A DNA stretch of 64,000 nucleotides from Actinoplanes oblitus (lineage in GTDB: Bacteria; Actinomycetota; Actinomycetes; Mycobacteriales; Micromonosporaceae), in contig NZ_CP126980.1 in assembly GCF_030252345.1 (NCBI RefSeq), positions 2,495,501 to 2,559,500 of the forward strand, read 5' to 3'. Of the stretch, positions 1 to 8,068 are shown one piece after another. The position numbers and the translations under genes were made by a program. How positions within the stretch are numbered: the stretch's first letter is position 1; every line of letters begins with the position of its first letter. Under the pieces are notes generated by a model. That model made no database searches and was not told the origin of the DNA. It was given only the letters and a program-made list of their open reading frames with translations.

Positions 1-474
1 GTGATCCCGGACGCCCGGCTGCCGCTGCGGGCCGCGGTACGCGACGGCGTCGCGGTCACCGGCCGGGAGCTGATGATCCGCCGTCCGGTCGGTGACCCGG
101 TGATCGTGCGGGTCAACGCTCGCCCGCTGCGCGGCCCGGACGGGCAGGCGATCGGCGCCGTGATGGCCCAGGTCGACATCACCGCGGAGCGCACCCGCCG
201 CGCCCTGATCGAACAGGCGCGGGAACGGCTCGCCGCCGCGAACGCCGAGCTGGAACGCTCGAACGCGGACCTGACCAACTTCGCCGCCGCTGTCGGTCAC
301 GACCTGATCGCCCCGCTCGCCGCGGTCGGCGGCTTCCTGGAGCTGCTGGCCCTCGAGGGGTACGAGCCGGCCGCCGCCGGATCGGCCCAGGTGGTCCGGA
401 TGCGTGACCTGATCGACGGCCTGCTGGCGGACGCGCTGGCGGCCCGTTCAGGAGTCGCCGCCGAGCGCCGATAG
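1..474 (+). CDS. PAS-HisKA sensor kinase fragment, no ATPase domain (5' partial)
   Basis: The frame is open from the first base, so the true start lies outside the window. The visible 157 residues hold the end of a PAS-like sensor domain, an Ala/Glu-rich coiled linker and a HisKA-like dimerisation segment with the H-box VGHDLIAPL. The protein then stops at a TAG just after the second HisKA helix, so the HATPase_c domain of a normal kinase is absent. It is clearly a paralogue of the complete kinase that follows 7 bp downstream: linker and H-box read almost the same. It may be a decayed duplicate, or a kinase-less dimerisation partner or phosphotransfer protein. Kinship is sure; function is not. 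Confidence 0.7.
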   Translation: MIPDARLPLRAAVRDGVAVTGRELMIRRPVGDPVIVRVNARPLRGPDGQAIGAVMAQVDITAERTRRALIEQARERLAAANAELERSNADLTNFAAAVGHDLIAPLAAVGGFLELLALEGYEPAAAGSAQVVRMRDLIDGLLADALAARSGVAAERR

Positions 475-481
475 GAGAGAG

Positions 482-2125
482 GTGGTAAGTCTCGTCACGG
501 GTCTGGCGGAGCGCGAGCGGGAGCGGCTGCGGCTGGCCGCGCTGCACGAGTACTGCCTGCTCGACTCGCCGGCCGGTGACGAGCTGGAGGCGGTCGTCCG
601 GGTCGCCGCGACGGTGGCCGGGGTGCCCACCGCCACCCTGAACCTGATCGACGAGAACCGGCAGTGCCAGCTCACCACTGTCGGCTTCACGGGCGGTGTC
701 TCGGCCCGGTCCGACTCGATGTGCGCGATCCGGTTCGAGACCGGCGAGTTCACCTACCTCCCGGATGCCAGCCTGGACCCGACCTACCGCCTCAACCCGT
801 GGGTGACCGGGACGTACGCGAACGTCCGCTTCTACGCCTCCGCGCCGCTGATCACCCCGGACGGTTTCGCGCTCGGGTCGCTCTGCGTCTTCCACGACCG
901 GCCCGGGACGCTCACCGACGAGCAGATCGCCCGGCTCAAGGACCTCGCCCAGGTGATCGTGGCGCTCTTCGAACGCCGCCGCCAGGCCCGCATCAACGGA
1001 GAACTCGCCGCTATCGCCGAGGCCCGGCAGCGCTGGACGGACACCCTGCTGGACACCATCGACGTGGCGGTGGTGGCCTGCGACAGGTCCGGCCGGGTCA
1101 CCCTGTTCAACCGGGCCGCCCGGGACTGGCACGGCCTGGACGCCGACCCGGGCGTCGACCCGAGCCGCCTCGCCGACCGGTACGCGCTCTTCGACACCGA
1201 CGGCGTGACCCCGCTGTCGCCGGACCGGGTGCCGCTGCTCCGCGCGCTGCGCGAGGGCACCGTCAACCACGTCGAAATGATCATCCGGCGGCGGGACGGC
1301 GACCCGATCCAGGTCAGTGTCAACGGCCGCGCGCTGATCACGCCGGACGGCACCCCGCTCGGCGCTGTCGTCGCGATGAACGACGTGACCCTCGACCGCG
1401 CCCAGCAGCGGGTGATCGAGCAGGCCCGCGCCGAGCTGGCCGCGGCCAACGAGGAGCTGCGCCGGTCGAACACCGATCTGACCAACTTCGCCGGCGCGGT
1501 CAGCCACGACCTGGTCGCCCCGCTCGGCGCCGTCGGCGGCTACCTGGAACTGCTCGAGGACGAGGTGGAGGGCGAGCCGCGCGCCTGGGTCGACGCCGCC
1601 TCCCGGGCGGTGACCCGGATGCGCGACCTGATCAGCTCGCTGCTCGGCTACGCCCGGGCCGGCAGCGCCCCGGTGCGCCGCGTGCCCGCCGACCTGGGCG
1701 AGGTCTTCGGCAGCGTGGTCGCCGATCTGGGCGCCGAGATCCGCGCCGCCGACGCCGAGGTGACGGCGCCGGACCCGTTGCCGTCCGTCTCCTGCGATCC
1801 GGTGCTGGCCCGCCAGCTGCTCCAGAACCTGATCGCCAACGCGATCAAATACCGACATCCGGACCGCCCGCCCCGCGTCCGGGTGACCGCCGGCCGCGAC
1901 GGTCCCCGCTGGGCCATCACCGTCGCCGACAACGGCCGGGGCATCCCGCCGGAGCAGCGCAGCCGCGTCTTCGACATGTTCACCCGCCTGGACGGCACCA
2001 AGGTCGCCGGCCACGGCATCGGCCTCTCCAGCTGCCTGCGCATCGTCGACCGCCACGGCGGCACCATCCGCGTCGCCGACAACCCCGGCGGCGGCACCCA
2101 GGTGATCTTCACACTCCCGGATTGA
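482..2125 (+). CDS. GAF-PAS sensor histidine kinase
   Basis: A soluble sensor histidine kinase of 547 residues with no membrane segment. Order: GAF domain (about 20-160), PAS domain (about 180-300), coiled linker, HisKA with phospho-acceptor His342 in SHDLVAPL, and HATPase_c with N-box NLIANAIKYRH (near 449), G1 box DNGRGIPPE and G2 box GHGIGLSSC. All catalytic boxes are present, so it should autophosphorylate. The GTG start follows a GGAGAG ribosome site, 7 bp after the upstream paralogue, so the two are probably cotranscribed. No response regulator gene is adjacent, so its partner is unknown. Cytoplasmic GAF/PAS kinases of this build often sense small molecules, light or redox state; the ligand cannot be read here. 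Confidence 0.9.
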   Translation: MVSLVTGLAERERERLRLAALHEYCLLDSPAGDELEAVVRVAATVAGVPTATLNLIDENRQCQLTTVGFTGGVSARSDSMCAIRFETGEFTYLPDASLDPTYRLNPWVTGTYANVRFYASAPLITPDGFALGSLCVFHDRPGTLTDEQIARLKDLAQVIVALFERRRQARINGELAAIAEARQRWTDTLLDTIDVAVVACDRSGRVTLFNRAARDWHGLDADPGVDPSRLADRYALFDTDGVTPLSPDRVPLLRALREGTVNHVEMIIRRRDGDPIQVSVNGRALITPDGTPLGAVVAMNDVTLDRAQQRVIEQARAELAAANEELRRSNTDLTNFAGAVSHDLVAPLGAVGGYLELLEDEVEGEPRAWVDAASRAVTRMRDLISSLLGYARAGSAPVRRVPADLGEVFGSVVADLGAEIRAADAEVTAPDPLPSVSCDPVLARQLLQNLIANAIKYRHPDRPPRVRVTAGRDGPRWAITVADNGRGIPPEQRSRVFDMFTRLDGTKVAGHGIGLSSCLRIVDRHGGTIRVADNPGGGTQVIFTLPD

Positions 2126-2380
2126 CCCTTTTCCGGTACGCCCGACGCCGGCTCCCGCCAAGCCACGCCAGGCCCAGCCCACCCCGGGCCGCGACGCCGC
2201 ATCCGGGCTGAATCCCGGCTCCGGGCAGGGCGCCCACAGTACCGCTGCGAGGTCACCGGTCGGAAACCGGCGAACCGGCCGCGGCTGGTGGCCGGAACTC
2301 GCCTCCTGGAACGCGGTCATGGGCTGGTAAAGCCCTGGCGAGGCGCTGTTGTCGGCGCGTCAGCCCGGTAGGATGCCGGT

Positions 2381-2770
2381 GTGGGCGAGGTTTCCGAGAA
2401 CGTCAATGCCGAGCGGCGCGAGCCGGCATCCCGGCCGCCCGCTGACTACCTTCCGTATGGTGATCGGAAGCCGTATGTCGTTGCCGAAACGCTCTCCGCG
2501 TTGCACGGACCAACTCGCGGTGTCATCGCGCTGCCACGTCACCTCGACTGGTCCGGCCACCCCGAGTATGACCTGAGCCGGCCCGCTCGCCTGGCCACCA
2601 TGTACAAGGTGGTGCTCACCGAGGCGGGCTCAGTGGCGGATTTGAACGCGTGGCTCTCCGGCGAACTGCTCGTTCGGCTCTGGTCCTCCCTATGGCTGCC
2701 CCCACAGCTCCGTAAGCGCTGGGAGGAGCGCTTTCCCGAACTCGCCGTGACCCGTACCAGCGCCGCGTAG
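2381..2770 (+). CDS. Putative partner/antitoxin of the AbiEii-like protein
   Basis: A 129-residue protein from a GTG start with no family I can name with certainty. It holds a YKVVLTEAG segment and a Trp/Leu/Arg-rich C-terminal stretch near LPPQLRKRW. It ends 3 bp before the AbiEii-like gene, so the two form an operon. Small proteins of this type commonly sit directly before such nucleotidyltransferases in actinomycetes. By position it may be the antitoxin or regulator of a type IV-like toxin-antitoxin pair. No helix-turn-helix is obvious. GC is lower than in flanking genes, suggesting acquisition. Confidence 0.55.
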   Translation: MGEVSENVNAERREPASRPPADYLPYGDRKPYVVAETLSALHGPTRGVIALPRHLDWSGHPEYDLSRPARLATMYKVVLTEAGSVADLNAWLSGELLVRLWSSLWLPPQLRKRWEERFPELAVTRTSAA

Positions 2771-2773
2771 CAG

Positions 2774-3424
2774 GTGGATCCCTTTCACGAGCGGCTCGCT
2801 CGCACCGGGCTCTCGGCCGCTGGGCGATACGGATTCGCCCTTGCCGGCGGGTATGCGGTTCAGGCGGCTGGCCTTCTCGAACGGCCCAGCGAGGACGTCG
2901 ACTTGTTCACCGCCTGGAATCGCCGAGACGAGTTCGGTGCGGCGGTTGCCGCTGTGGTCGAGGCGTACCGCGACGACGGCTTCACCGTGAATGTCGATCG
3001 ACGGTATGACACGTTCGCCCGGTTAGCGGTGACCGATGGGAGTCAGGCATCGAAGGTGGAGTTGGGCGTGGATTGGCGGGCCAATGAGCCGATTTTGATG
3101 GCCGTGGGACCGGTGTTGCATCCCGATGACGCGGTCGCGAACAAGATGGGTGCGCTTTACGGGCGAGCGCTTGCCCGTGATTTCATTGACATCGATGCCA
3201 CGCTGCAGTCCGGCAGATATACCCGCGAAGCAGTTCTCGGCCTCGTCGAAAGAGCCGATTCCGGCTTCGACCGTCGCATGTTCGCTGACGCGCTCGGCCA
3301 GGCCGATGTGCTGGACCCGGACGACTTCGCGCAGTACGGCCTCACTGGTGAGGCGCTTGACGACCTGAGGAAACGGTTTGCGTCATGGCGTCGTGAACTG
3401 CGTGGCGAGTCCCCGCCTGGCTAG
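2774..3424 (+). CDS. AbiEii/AbiGii-type nucleotidyltransferase toxin
   Basis: A 216-residue protein of the AbiEii/DUF1814 nucleotidyltransferase group. The N-terminus has the family pattern: a glycine pair in FALAGGYAVQ followed by the acidic metal motif EDVDLF. A later basic/acidic helix, NKMGALYGRALARDFIDI, is also typical. In characterised type IV systems such proteins are toxins that use NTPs to modify RNA and are neutralised by a protein encoded just upstream; here the 129-residue gene takes that place. The GTG start follows the upstream stop by 3 bp. Codon use is less GC-biased than in neighbours, which supports horizontal gain. Whether it is a toxin, a phage-defence protein or a house-keeping transferase is unproven. 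Confidence 0.75.
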   Translation: MDPFHERLARTGLSAAGRYGFALAGGYAVQAAGLLERPSEDVDLFTAWNRRDEFGAAVAAVVEAYRDDGFTVNVDRRYDTFARLAVTDGSQASKVELGVDWRANEPILMAVGPVLHPDDAVANKMGALYGRALARDFIDIDATLQSGRYTREAVLGLVERADSGFDRRMFADALGQADVLDPDDFAQYGLTGEALDDLRKRFASWRRELRGESPPG

Positions 3425-3592
3425 GCAGATGTTGGGCCCCAACAGAACTTCCGTCGCGCCGGGTCGAGGCGTCCGCTCGCCGAGAAAGGACGAACCCGCC
3501 GGGCGGATCGGTGAGGCGCGGTCCCGGGAGGGCCGGGCCGTGGCGTGGAAAATGCGGCGAGGTGGGTGGCGGGTCGTGTCAGGATTCCGGGC

Positions 3593-4345
3593 GTGACCGG
3601 GCGGGCGTTGGGTTTCGGGGCGGTGGCGGGGGCCTACGAGCGGTTCCGGCCGGGGTATCCGGTGGAGCTGTTCGAGCTGGTGGCGGCGTATGCCGGGCGG
3701 CCGCTCCGGACGGCGCTGGAGATCGGGGCCGGTACCGGTAAGGCGACGCGGCTCTTCGCGGCGCACGGGGTGGCCGTGACCGCGACGGATCCGGACGCCG
3801 CGATGCTCGCCGAGCTGGGCCGGCACGTGGCGGTCCGGACGGTGCGGGCCGCGTTCGAGGAGCTGCCCGCCGGCGAGCGGTACGACCTGGTGTACGCGGC
3901 CGCCGCGCTGCACTGGACGGATCCGGCGGGCCGCTGGCAGCGGGTGGCCCGGCTGCTGCACCCGGGCGGTGTGTTCGCCTCGTTCGGCGGTCCGTTCCAG
4001 CTGGCCGACCCGGACGTCGACCGGGCGGTCACCGCGGCCCGCGCCCGGTTCCTGGAGCGCGACGACATCCCGTCGCCGGACGGTACCCCGCCGGACCACG
4101 CGATGCAGTGGCCGGGCACCGAACTGCTGGCCGGCGACCTGTTCACCGACGTCCAGCAGCACCACCTCGGGCGCCGCCTCACCCTGAGCGCCGCCGACTA
4201 CCTGGGCCACCTCTCCACCGTCTCGGCCTACCTGGAGCTGCCGCCCGGCGTCCGGGACCGAGCCTTCGACGCCATCCTGCGTGTCCTGCCGGCGACCGTC
4301 GAGATCACCGCCGACCTCACCGTTCACCTCGCCCGCTCGCGCTGA
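3593..4345 (+). CDS. Class I SAM-dependent methyltransferase
   Basis: About 250 residues with a Rossmann-type methyltransferase fold. Motif I is ALEIGAGTGKATRLF (near residue 42), followed by an acidic loop TATDPD and a post-motif II segment YDLVYAAAALHW with the usual hydrophobic strand. The start chosen is GTG 3593, giving VTGRALGFGAV. An upstream in-frame ATG at 3545 would add 16 residues that look unlike the family. The substrate cannot be told: this group methylates small molecules such as quinones, sterols or natural products. It stands alone between unrelated genes. Confidence 0.8.
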   Translation: MTGRALGFGAVAGAYERFRPGYPVELFELVAAYAGRPLRTALEIGAGTGKATRLFAAHGVAVTATDPDAAMLAELGRHVAVRTVRAAFEELPAGERYDLVYAAAALHWTDPAGRWQRVARLLHPGGVFASFGGPFQLADPDVDRAVTAARARFLERDDIPSPDGTPPDHAMQWPGTELLAGDLFTDVQQHHLGRRLTLSAADYLGHLSTVSAYLELPPGVRDRAFDAILRVLPATVEITADLTVHLARSR

Positions 4346-4637
4346 CCGGGCGGGCTCCAGGGCCGCTGTCAGGTTCGCTGGGCGCGTCGGAGACTGCGGA
4401 TACCGCAAGATCAAGCTAGTTCGATGGGCCGACGAAAGGTCCGCCGCCCCGGTGATCATGTCGCTTTCCGTTCACTCAGCCGACATGAGGCGTTGGTTCG
4501 CCGGAGGGATGGTGTCCGGGAGGCTGAACGCGGTTGCCGGGTTCGGCCTCGGATGACGTCCGGGTCCGCCCGGGCGCGCTCAACGGCGAGTGGAACATCC
4601 GGCTCCGAAAGTGAGCGGAAAGCTGAACGCAACGGTA
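4346..4637 (+). other. Intergenic region, no gene seen
   Basis: About 290 bases between the methyltransferase and the STAS gene. Open frames here have poor codon bias and overlap each other. I see no convincing promoter, RNA or terminator structure. Confidence 0.5.
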
Positions 4638-4976
4638 ATGAAGGGCGACCCGATGCGTAGCTCGGTGCTGGAGGTCCGTACCGGCCCGGACGGCAGTGTG
4701 GTGATCCATCCGCACGGCTCGGTCGGTGCCGACAAGGCGGTGGAGTTGCGCCAGTTGCTGGTGCACACGGTCCGCCGGGTCCGGCCGTTGCGGCTGATCG
4801 TCGACCTGGCCGACGCTCCCGACCTCGACTCGATCAACCTCGGCTCGGTGGTGGCCGCCTGCGACCTGGGCGACGACCACCAGGTGGCGGTCTTCATCGA
4901 CAACGCCACGGTGTCGCTGGCCGACAAGCTCACCGCCGCGGGCCTGCCCCGACAGCGCGTCCGCGGCGTCTGCTGA
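4638..4976 (+). CDS. STAS-domain protein (anti-sigma antagonist-like)
   Basis: About 112 residues matching a single STAS domain: strands VVIHPHGSV and RPLRLIVDLADAP, then the segment LDSINLGSVVAAC where antagonists of the SpoIIAA/RsbV group carry their phosphorylated serine (usually Asp-Ser-x-Gly). Here the motif is altered to DSINLG, so the Ser is present but the spacing to the glycine is changed. Such proteins regulate anti-sigma kinases by partner switching, but no kinase or sigma gene is adjacent. Two ATG codons are possible (4638, 4653); the second follows an AAGGG sequence and may be the real start. Confidence 0.65.
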   Translation: MKGDPMRSSVLEVRTGPDGSVVIHPHGSVGADKAVELRQLLVHTVRRVRPLRLIVDLADAPDLDSINLGSVVAACDLGDDHQVAVFIDNATVSLADKLTAAGLPRQRVRGVC

Positions 4977-5019
4977 CCCTCTCCGCACCTCCCGAAAGCC
5001 TTGTCGCGATGCTCGCCCC

Positions 5020-5145
5020 GGTTGCCGCTGGGGCGAGCGTGGTAGCCGCTGGGGCGAGCGCGGCAGCCGCTGGGGCGAGCGTGGTAGCTGCCGGGGCGAG
5101 CGTGGTAGCCGCTGGAGCGAGCGCGGCAGCCGCCGAGGCGAGCGC
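5020..5145 (+). repeat. Six tandem 21-bp repeats
   Basis: Six diverged copies of a 21-bp unit built around GCCGCTGGGGCGAGCG, positioned 5020-5040, 5041-5061, 5062-5082, 5083-5103, 5104-5124 and 5125-5145. They fill the gap between the STAS gene and the HD-domain gene. Because the period is a multiple of three, open frames run through on both strands (Ala/Gly/Val/Ser-rich), but no start or domain supports translation. Confidence 0.9.
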
Positions 5146-5269
5146 CATGTCGCCACGACGCGGACGGGGTCGGCCGTTCGTGCCGTTGTCGGCTCGCCGG
5201 CCTGCGGATTCAGGGCGTGCTCATGCTGAGTTCGGCTGTTGTTCACCATCCGGTGCCTACCATCCGCCC

Positions 5270-5926
5270 ATGACGGCTCCCCGCCTGTTCCGCACCCCGC
5301 ACCAGCCGTTCCGGCCGCGGGTGCCGCTCGCGCCCCGGTCCGTGGCCCTCGCTGTCGTCCCGCCGGTCGCGCCGGCCGGTCCGTTGACGGTCGCGGCGCG
5401 GGCGGTCGCCGAGTCGCTGATCGGTGACCTGGGCAACCGCTGGCTGCACACCAGGGGTGTCGCCGAGCGCGCCGCCGAGCTGGCCGGTCCGCTGGGGGTG
5501 GACGCCGACCTGCTCACCGCCGCCGCCTGGCTGCACGACATCGGCTACGCCGAGCCGACCGTGGTCACCGGCTTCCACCCGCTCGACGGCGCCGACCACC
5601 TGACCCGCAACGGCTGGCCGGTCCGTGTCGCCGGGCTGGTCGCCTACCACTCCGGCGCCCGCTTCGTGGCCGCCGCCCGCGGCCTCAGCGACCTCCTCGC
5701 CGCCTACCCCGACGAGCGGACCGTGCTCGCCGACGCCCTCACCTACGCCGACCAGACGATCGGTCCCTCGGGCCTGCGCGTCGATCCGGCCGCTCGCTAC
5801 GCCGAGGTCCTGCTCCGGCATGGGCCCTGCTCGTGGAACGCCAGGGTGGATCCGGACCGCGGCCCCTACCTGCGCGCCATCGCCCACCGCATCGAGCACC
5901 TCCTGGCGCTTCCGGTCGCCGCCTGA
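5270..5926 (+). CDS. HD-domain metal-dependent phosphohydrolase
   Basis: A 218-residue protein with a basic, proline-rich N-terminal tail of about 35 residues and then an HD domain. The metal ligands of the family are visible: His in RWLHTRG, the His-Asp pair in AAWLHDIGYAE, and the late Asp in ALTYADQTIG. HD proteins hydrolyse phosphate esters such as nucleotides; the substrate is not evident. ATG 5270 is chosen because everything before it is tandem repeat sequence. It is a single gene, converging on the M20 peptidase. Confidence 0.8.
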   Translation: MTAPRLFRTPHQPFRPRVPLAPRSVALAVVPPVAPAGPLTVAARAVAESLIGDLGNRWLHTRGVAERAAELAGPLGVDADLLTAAAWLHDIGYAEPTVVTGFHPLDGADHLTRNGWPVRVAGLVAYHSGARFVAAARGLSDLLAAYPDERTVLADALTYADQTIGPSGLRVDPAARYAEVLLRHGPCSWNARVDPDRGPYLRAIAHRIEHLLALPVAA

Positions 5927-5998
5927 CCGCTGTCGCGCCGTGCCCACCGGATCAGCCCGGCGGACGCGTCGCGGTCCGGTGTGGAGGCCGCCTCGCGG

Positions 5999-7126
5999 TC
6001 ACCGGCGGGACGGGATTGGTGCGGTTGGTGGGGGTGCGCTGGGCGTACGGAAAAGGAAGGTCTCCAGGGCGTCGTGGTAAGGGCGCAGCGAGCTGATCTC
6101 CAGGTATTCCCACGGGCCGTGCTGGCCGTCGCCGGTGGGACCGAAAATGACCGCGTCGATGCCGAGTGGGAAATAGAAGCGGCTGTCGGCCGCGCCGTGT
6201 TTGCGCAGCAGCTCGCCGGGATGGCCGACGGCCTGGACCGCCTCGCGCAGGGCGCGCACCCCGGCGCTTTCCGGATCGGCTCGGTGCGGGGCGCCGACCG
6301 CCTCCACCAGGACTTCCACGGTGGAGTCGGTGAGCCGGCGCAGGAACGCCTCGATCTCGGCGGGTGCCCGGCCGGTGAGGTCCGGATCCTCCGGTGGATA
6401 GCGGATGTCGAGCCAGGCGGTGGCATCGGCGGGCACCTGGTTGAACGCCTCGTTGGTGGTCTCGACGCGGGCCAGGTTGACCGTTGTGGCCCAGGCCTCC
6501 GAGGTGGGCGGGGGATAGCGGCGGAGCAGTTTCTCGACAGCGGCGATGAGCGTGAGAATGGCGTTGGAGCCCAGCCACGGATAGGCGGCGTGGGCCGCCT
6601 GACCGGGAGCGATCAGGCGGGCGCGGACCAGGCCCTTCGACTCGGTGACCACCCGCAGCCCGCTCTGCTCGCCGATGATGACGAAGTCGCCGCGGACGCC
6701 GGCCCGCACCTGGTGGCCGGTGCCGTCGAAACCGCCGATCTCCTCGTCGGTGACCAGTTGCAACGCGATCGGGTAGGTGAGCTCGCCGGCCAGCTCGCGA
6801 AAGATCGTGACCAGGACCAGGGCGGCCGCCTTCATGTCGTGCGTGCCGCGGCCGTAGAGCCGGTCGCCGTCGCGGTGCGGCCGGAACTGATCGGGCGTGC
6901 CGGGGACCACGTCGAGGTGGGCGTTGAGGATCACCCGGGGGCGGCCGGGGCGGTCCGGGTGGGTGACCAGGGCGCTCGGCTTGCCGCCGGACTCGAAGCG
7001 GCGGATGTCGAAACCGGGGCCGAGCAGGTCGAGCACCAGGCCGAGGGCCCGGTGCAGCTCACCGGGCCGGTCCGCGGTGGAATGGATGCCGATCAGCGCC
7101 TCGAGGGGCGCGAGCAGTTCCTCCAT
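5999..7126 (-). CDS. M20-family metallopeptidase / deacylase
   Basis: A 375-residue zinc hydrolase of the M20 (ArgE/DapE/CPG2) family. Metal and catalytic motifs are present: NAHLDVVPG, GRGTHDMKAA, TDEEIGG, and a late His in GDGQHGPWE. The dimerisation (lid) domain lies in the middle, starting near VRARLIAPGQAAHAAYP. Family members cleave an N-acyl or C-terminal amino acid from a small substrate in the cytoplasm; there is no signal peptide. The exact substrate cannot be assigned. A second, different M20 protein lies at 55,062-56,162. Confidence 0.85.
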   Translation of the reverse strand: MEELLAPLEALIGIHSTADRPGELHRALGLVLDLLGPGFDIRRFESGGKPSALVTHPDRPGRPRVILNAHLDVVPGTPDQFRPHRDGDRLYGRGTHDMKAAALVLVTIFRELAGELTYPIALQLVTDEEIGGFDGTGHQVRAGVRGDFVIIGEQSGLRVVTESKGLVRARLIAPGQAAHAAYPWLGSNAILTLIAAVEKLLRRYPPPTSEAWATTVNLARVETTNEAFNQVPADATAWLDIRYPPEDPDLTGRAPAEIEAFLRRLTDSTVEVLVEAVGAPHRADPESAGVRALREAVQAVGHPGELLRKHGAADSRFYFPLGIDAVIFGPTGDGQHGPWEYLEISSLRPYHDALETFLFRTPSAPPPTAPIPSRR

Positions 7127-7143
7127 CCATGAAAACTAGCCGC

Positions 7144-7881
7144 TCAGCGGGGTAGTTGTTCGCCTGCTTCGACGGCGATGGGTAGCCGGTTCTCGGCCGG
7201 CGGCAGCGGGCAGGTGGCGAACTCGGTGTACGCGCACGGCAGGTTCGTCGCCCGGTTGAAGTCCACGACGACCGAGCCGTCCGGCGCCGGCGCGGCGATG
7301 CTCAGGCTGCGGTTCGCCGGATATGTGGTGATTCCCGAGGTGGCGTCGGTGAACAGCACGAACAGCGATCCGGGCGTGCCGCCGTTGAACGCGGTGAGCG
7401 ACAGGTCCTCGCCGCCGACGGTGAACTCGATCCGGCCGGGCGACTCGTAGACGTCCTCCAGGCCCTCGACGACCGACCCGACGGTCACCGGGCGCGGTGC
7501 GTCGAAGGGGACGAAGCGGCCCGGCACGGCCCACTTCTCGTCCGGGGTATAGGCCGGCGTGCCGAGGTAACGCACCCGGGTCGCGTGGTGCGGGTCGCGG
7601 GGACGCAGCACGCCGTGACCGCCCCGCCAGGCCACCTCGAGTCGCAGGTCACCGTGCTCGACCATGGTGTCCTGCCCGGCCGGGAACCGTCGCTCACCGG
7701 ACTCCAGGACGGCCACTACCGCGTCCGGTTCGGCGCGCCACTCGCCAGGCGCGTCCGGGAAGCGCTGCGGTGTCTCGGTCAGCCAGTGCAAGCCGGTGAT
7801 CGCCAGGAAACCGTGCGGCGCGGCCCGCCGCCGCTCGTGCTCGTCGTGCCACGTCGCCCACTGCTGCGCAAAGCTGACCAT
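7144..7881 (-). CDS. DUF1684 family protein
   Basis: A 245-residue cytosolic protein matching DUF1684: an N-terminal WATWHDEHERRR helix, LAITGLHWL, a central FVPFDAPRPVTVGSV, and the conserved C-terminal pattern VDFNRATNLPCAYTEFATC. The biochemical role of the family is unknown. The start chosen is the ATG at 7881, which gives the family N-terminus; a GTG/ATG seven codons earlier is possible. It is transcribed divergently from the SAM-IV riboswitch gene, with only about 40 bases between. Confidence 0.75.
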   Translation of the reverse strand: MVSFAQQWATWHDEHERRRAAPHGFLAITGLHWLTETPQRFPDAPGEWRAEPDAVVAVLESGERRFPAGQDTMVEHGDLRLEVAWRGGHGVLRPRDPHHATRVRYLGTPAYTPDEKWAVPGRFVPFDAPRPVTVGSVVEGLEDVYESPGRIEFTVGGEDLSLTAFNGGTPGSLFVLFTDATSGITTYPANRSLSIAAPAPDGSVVVDFNRATNLPCAYTEFATCPLPPAENRLPIAVEAGEQLPR

Positions 7882-7920
7882 GGGTGGCAACTCTAACCCC
7901 ATGTGCTAGCTTCACTGCCA

Positions 7921-8035
7921 GGTCATGAGTGTCAGCGACAAGCCCCGGCTCGCTGACCGGCAACCCTTGCGTTCGCGATGGGGTGCCCCGGGTGAGGACC
8001 GGGCCGGCGTCGACCGACGACGGCAAGCGCGGGCC
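7921..8035 (+). promoter_or_regulatory. SAM-IV riboswitch (copy 1)
   Basis: The RNA starts with GGTCATGAG, pairs back with GGACC at 7996-8000 (P1), and carries the SAM-class core in CAAGCCCCGGCTCGCTG, then CCGGCAACC and GGGGTGCCCCGGGTGA, as in actinobacterial SAM-IV. A second hairpin follows. GTTCGCG at 7971-7977 can pair with CGCGGGC near 8028-8034, the pseudoknot expected of SAM-IV. A TAGCTT -10 element at 7907-7912 would start transcription at about the first riboswitch base. The ribosome site GGCGGAGG (8055-8062) of the next gene can itself pair with CCTC just upstream, so control is probably translational. Confidence 0.9.
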
Positions 8036-8068
8036 CGGTGGGGTCCCTGACCTCGGCGGAGGCATGCC

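Noticed and set aside
5020..5145. CRISPR array
   Set aside because: The units are directly adjacent with no unique spacers, the period is only 21 bp, and no cas gene is present.
5009..5269. N-terminal Ala/Gly extension of the HD protein
   Set aside because: It comes from the tandem repeats; the coding bias and HD-domain context begin after ATG 5,270.
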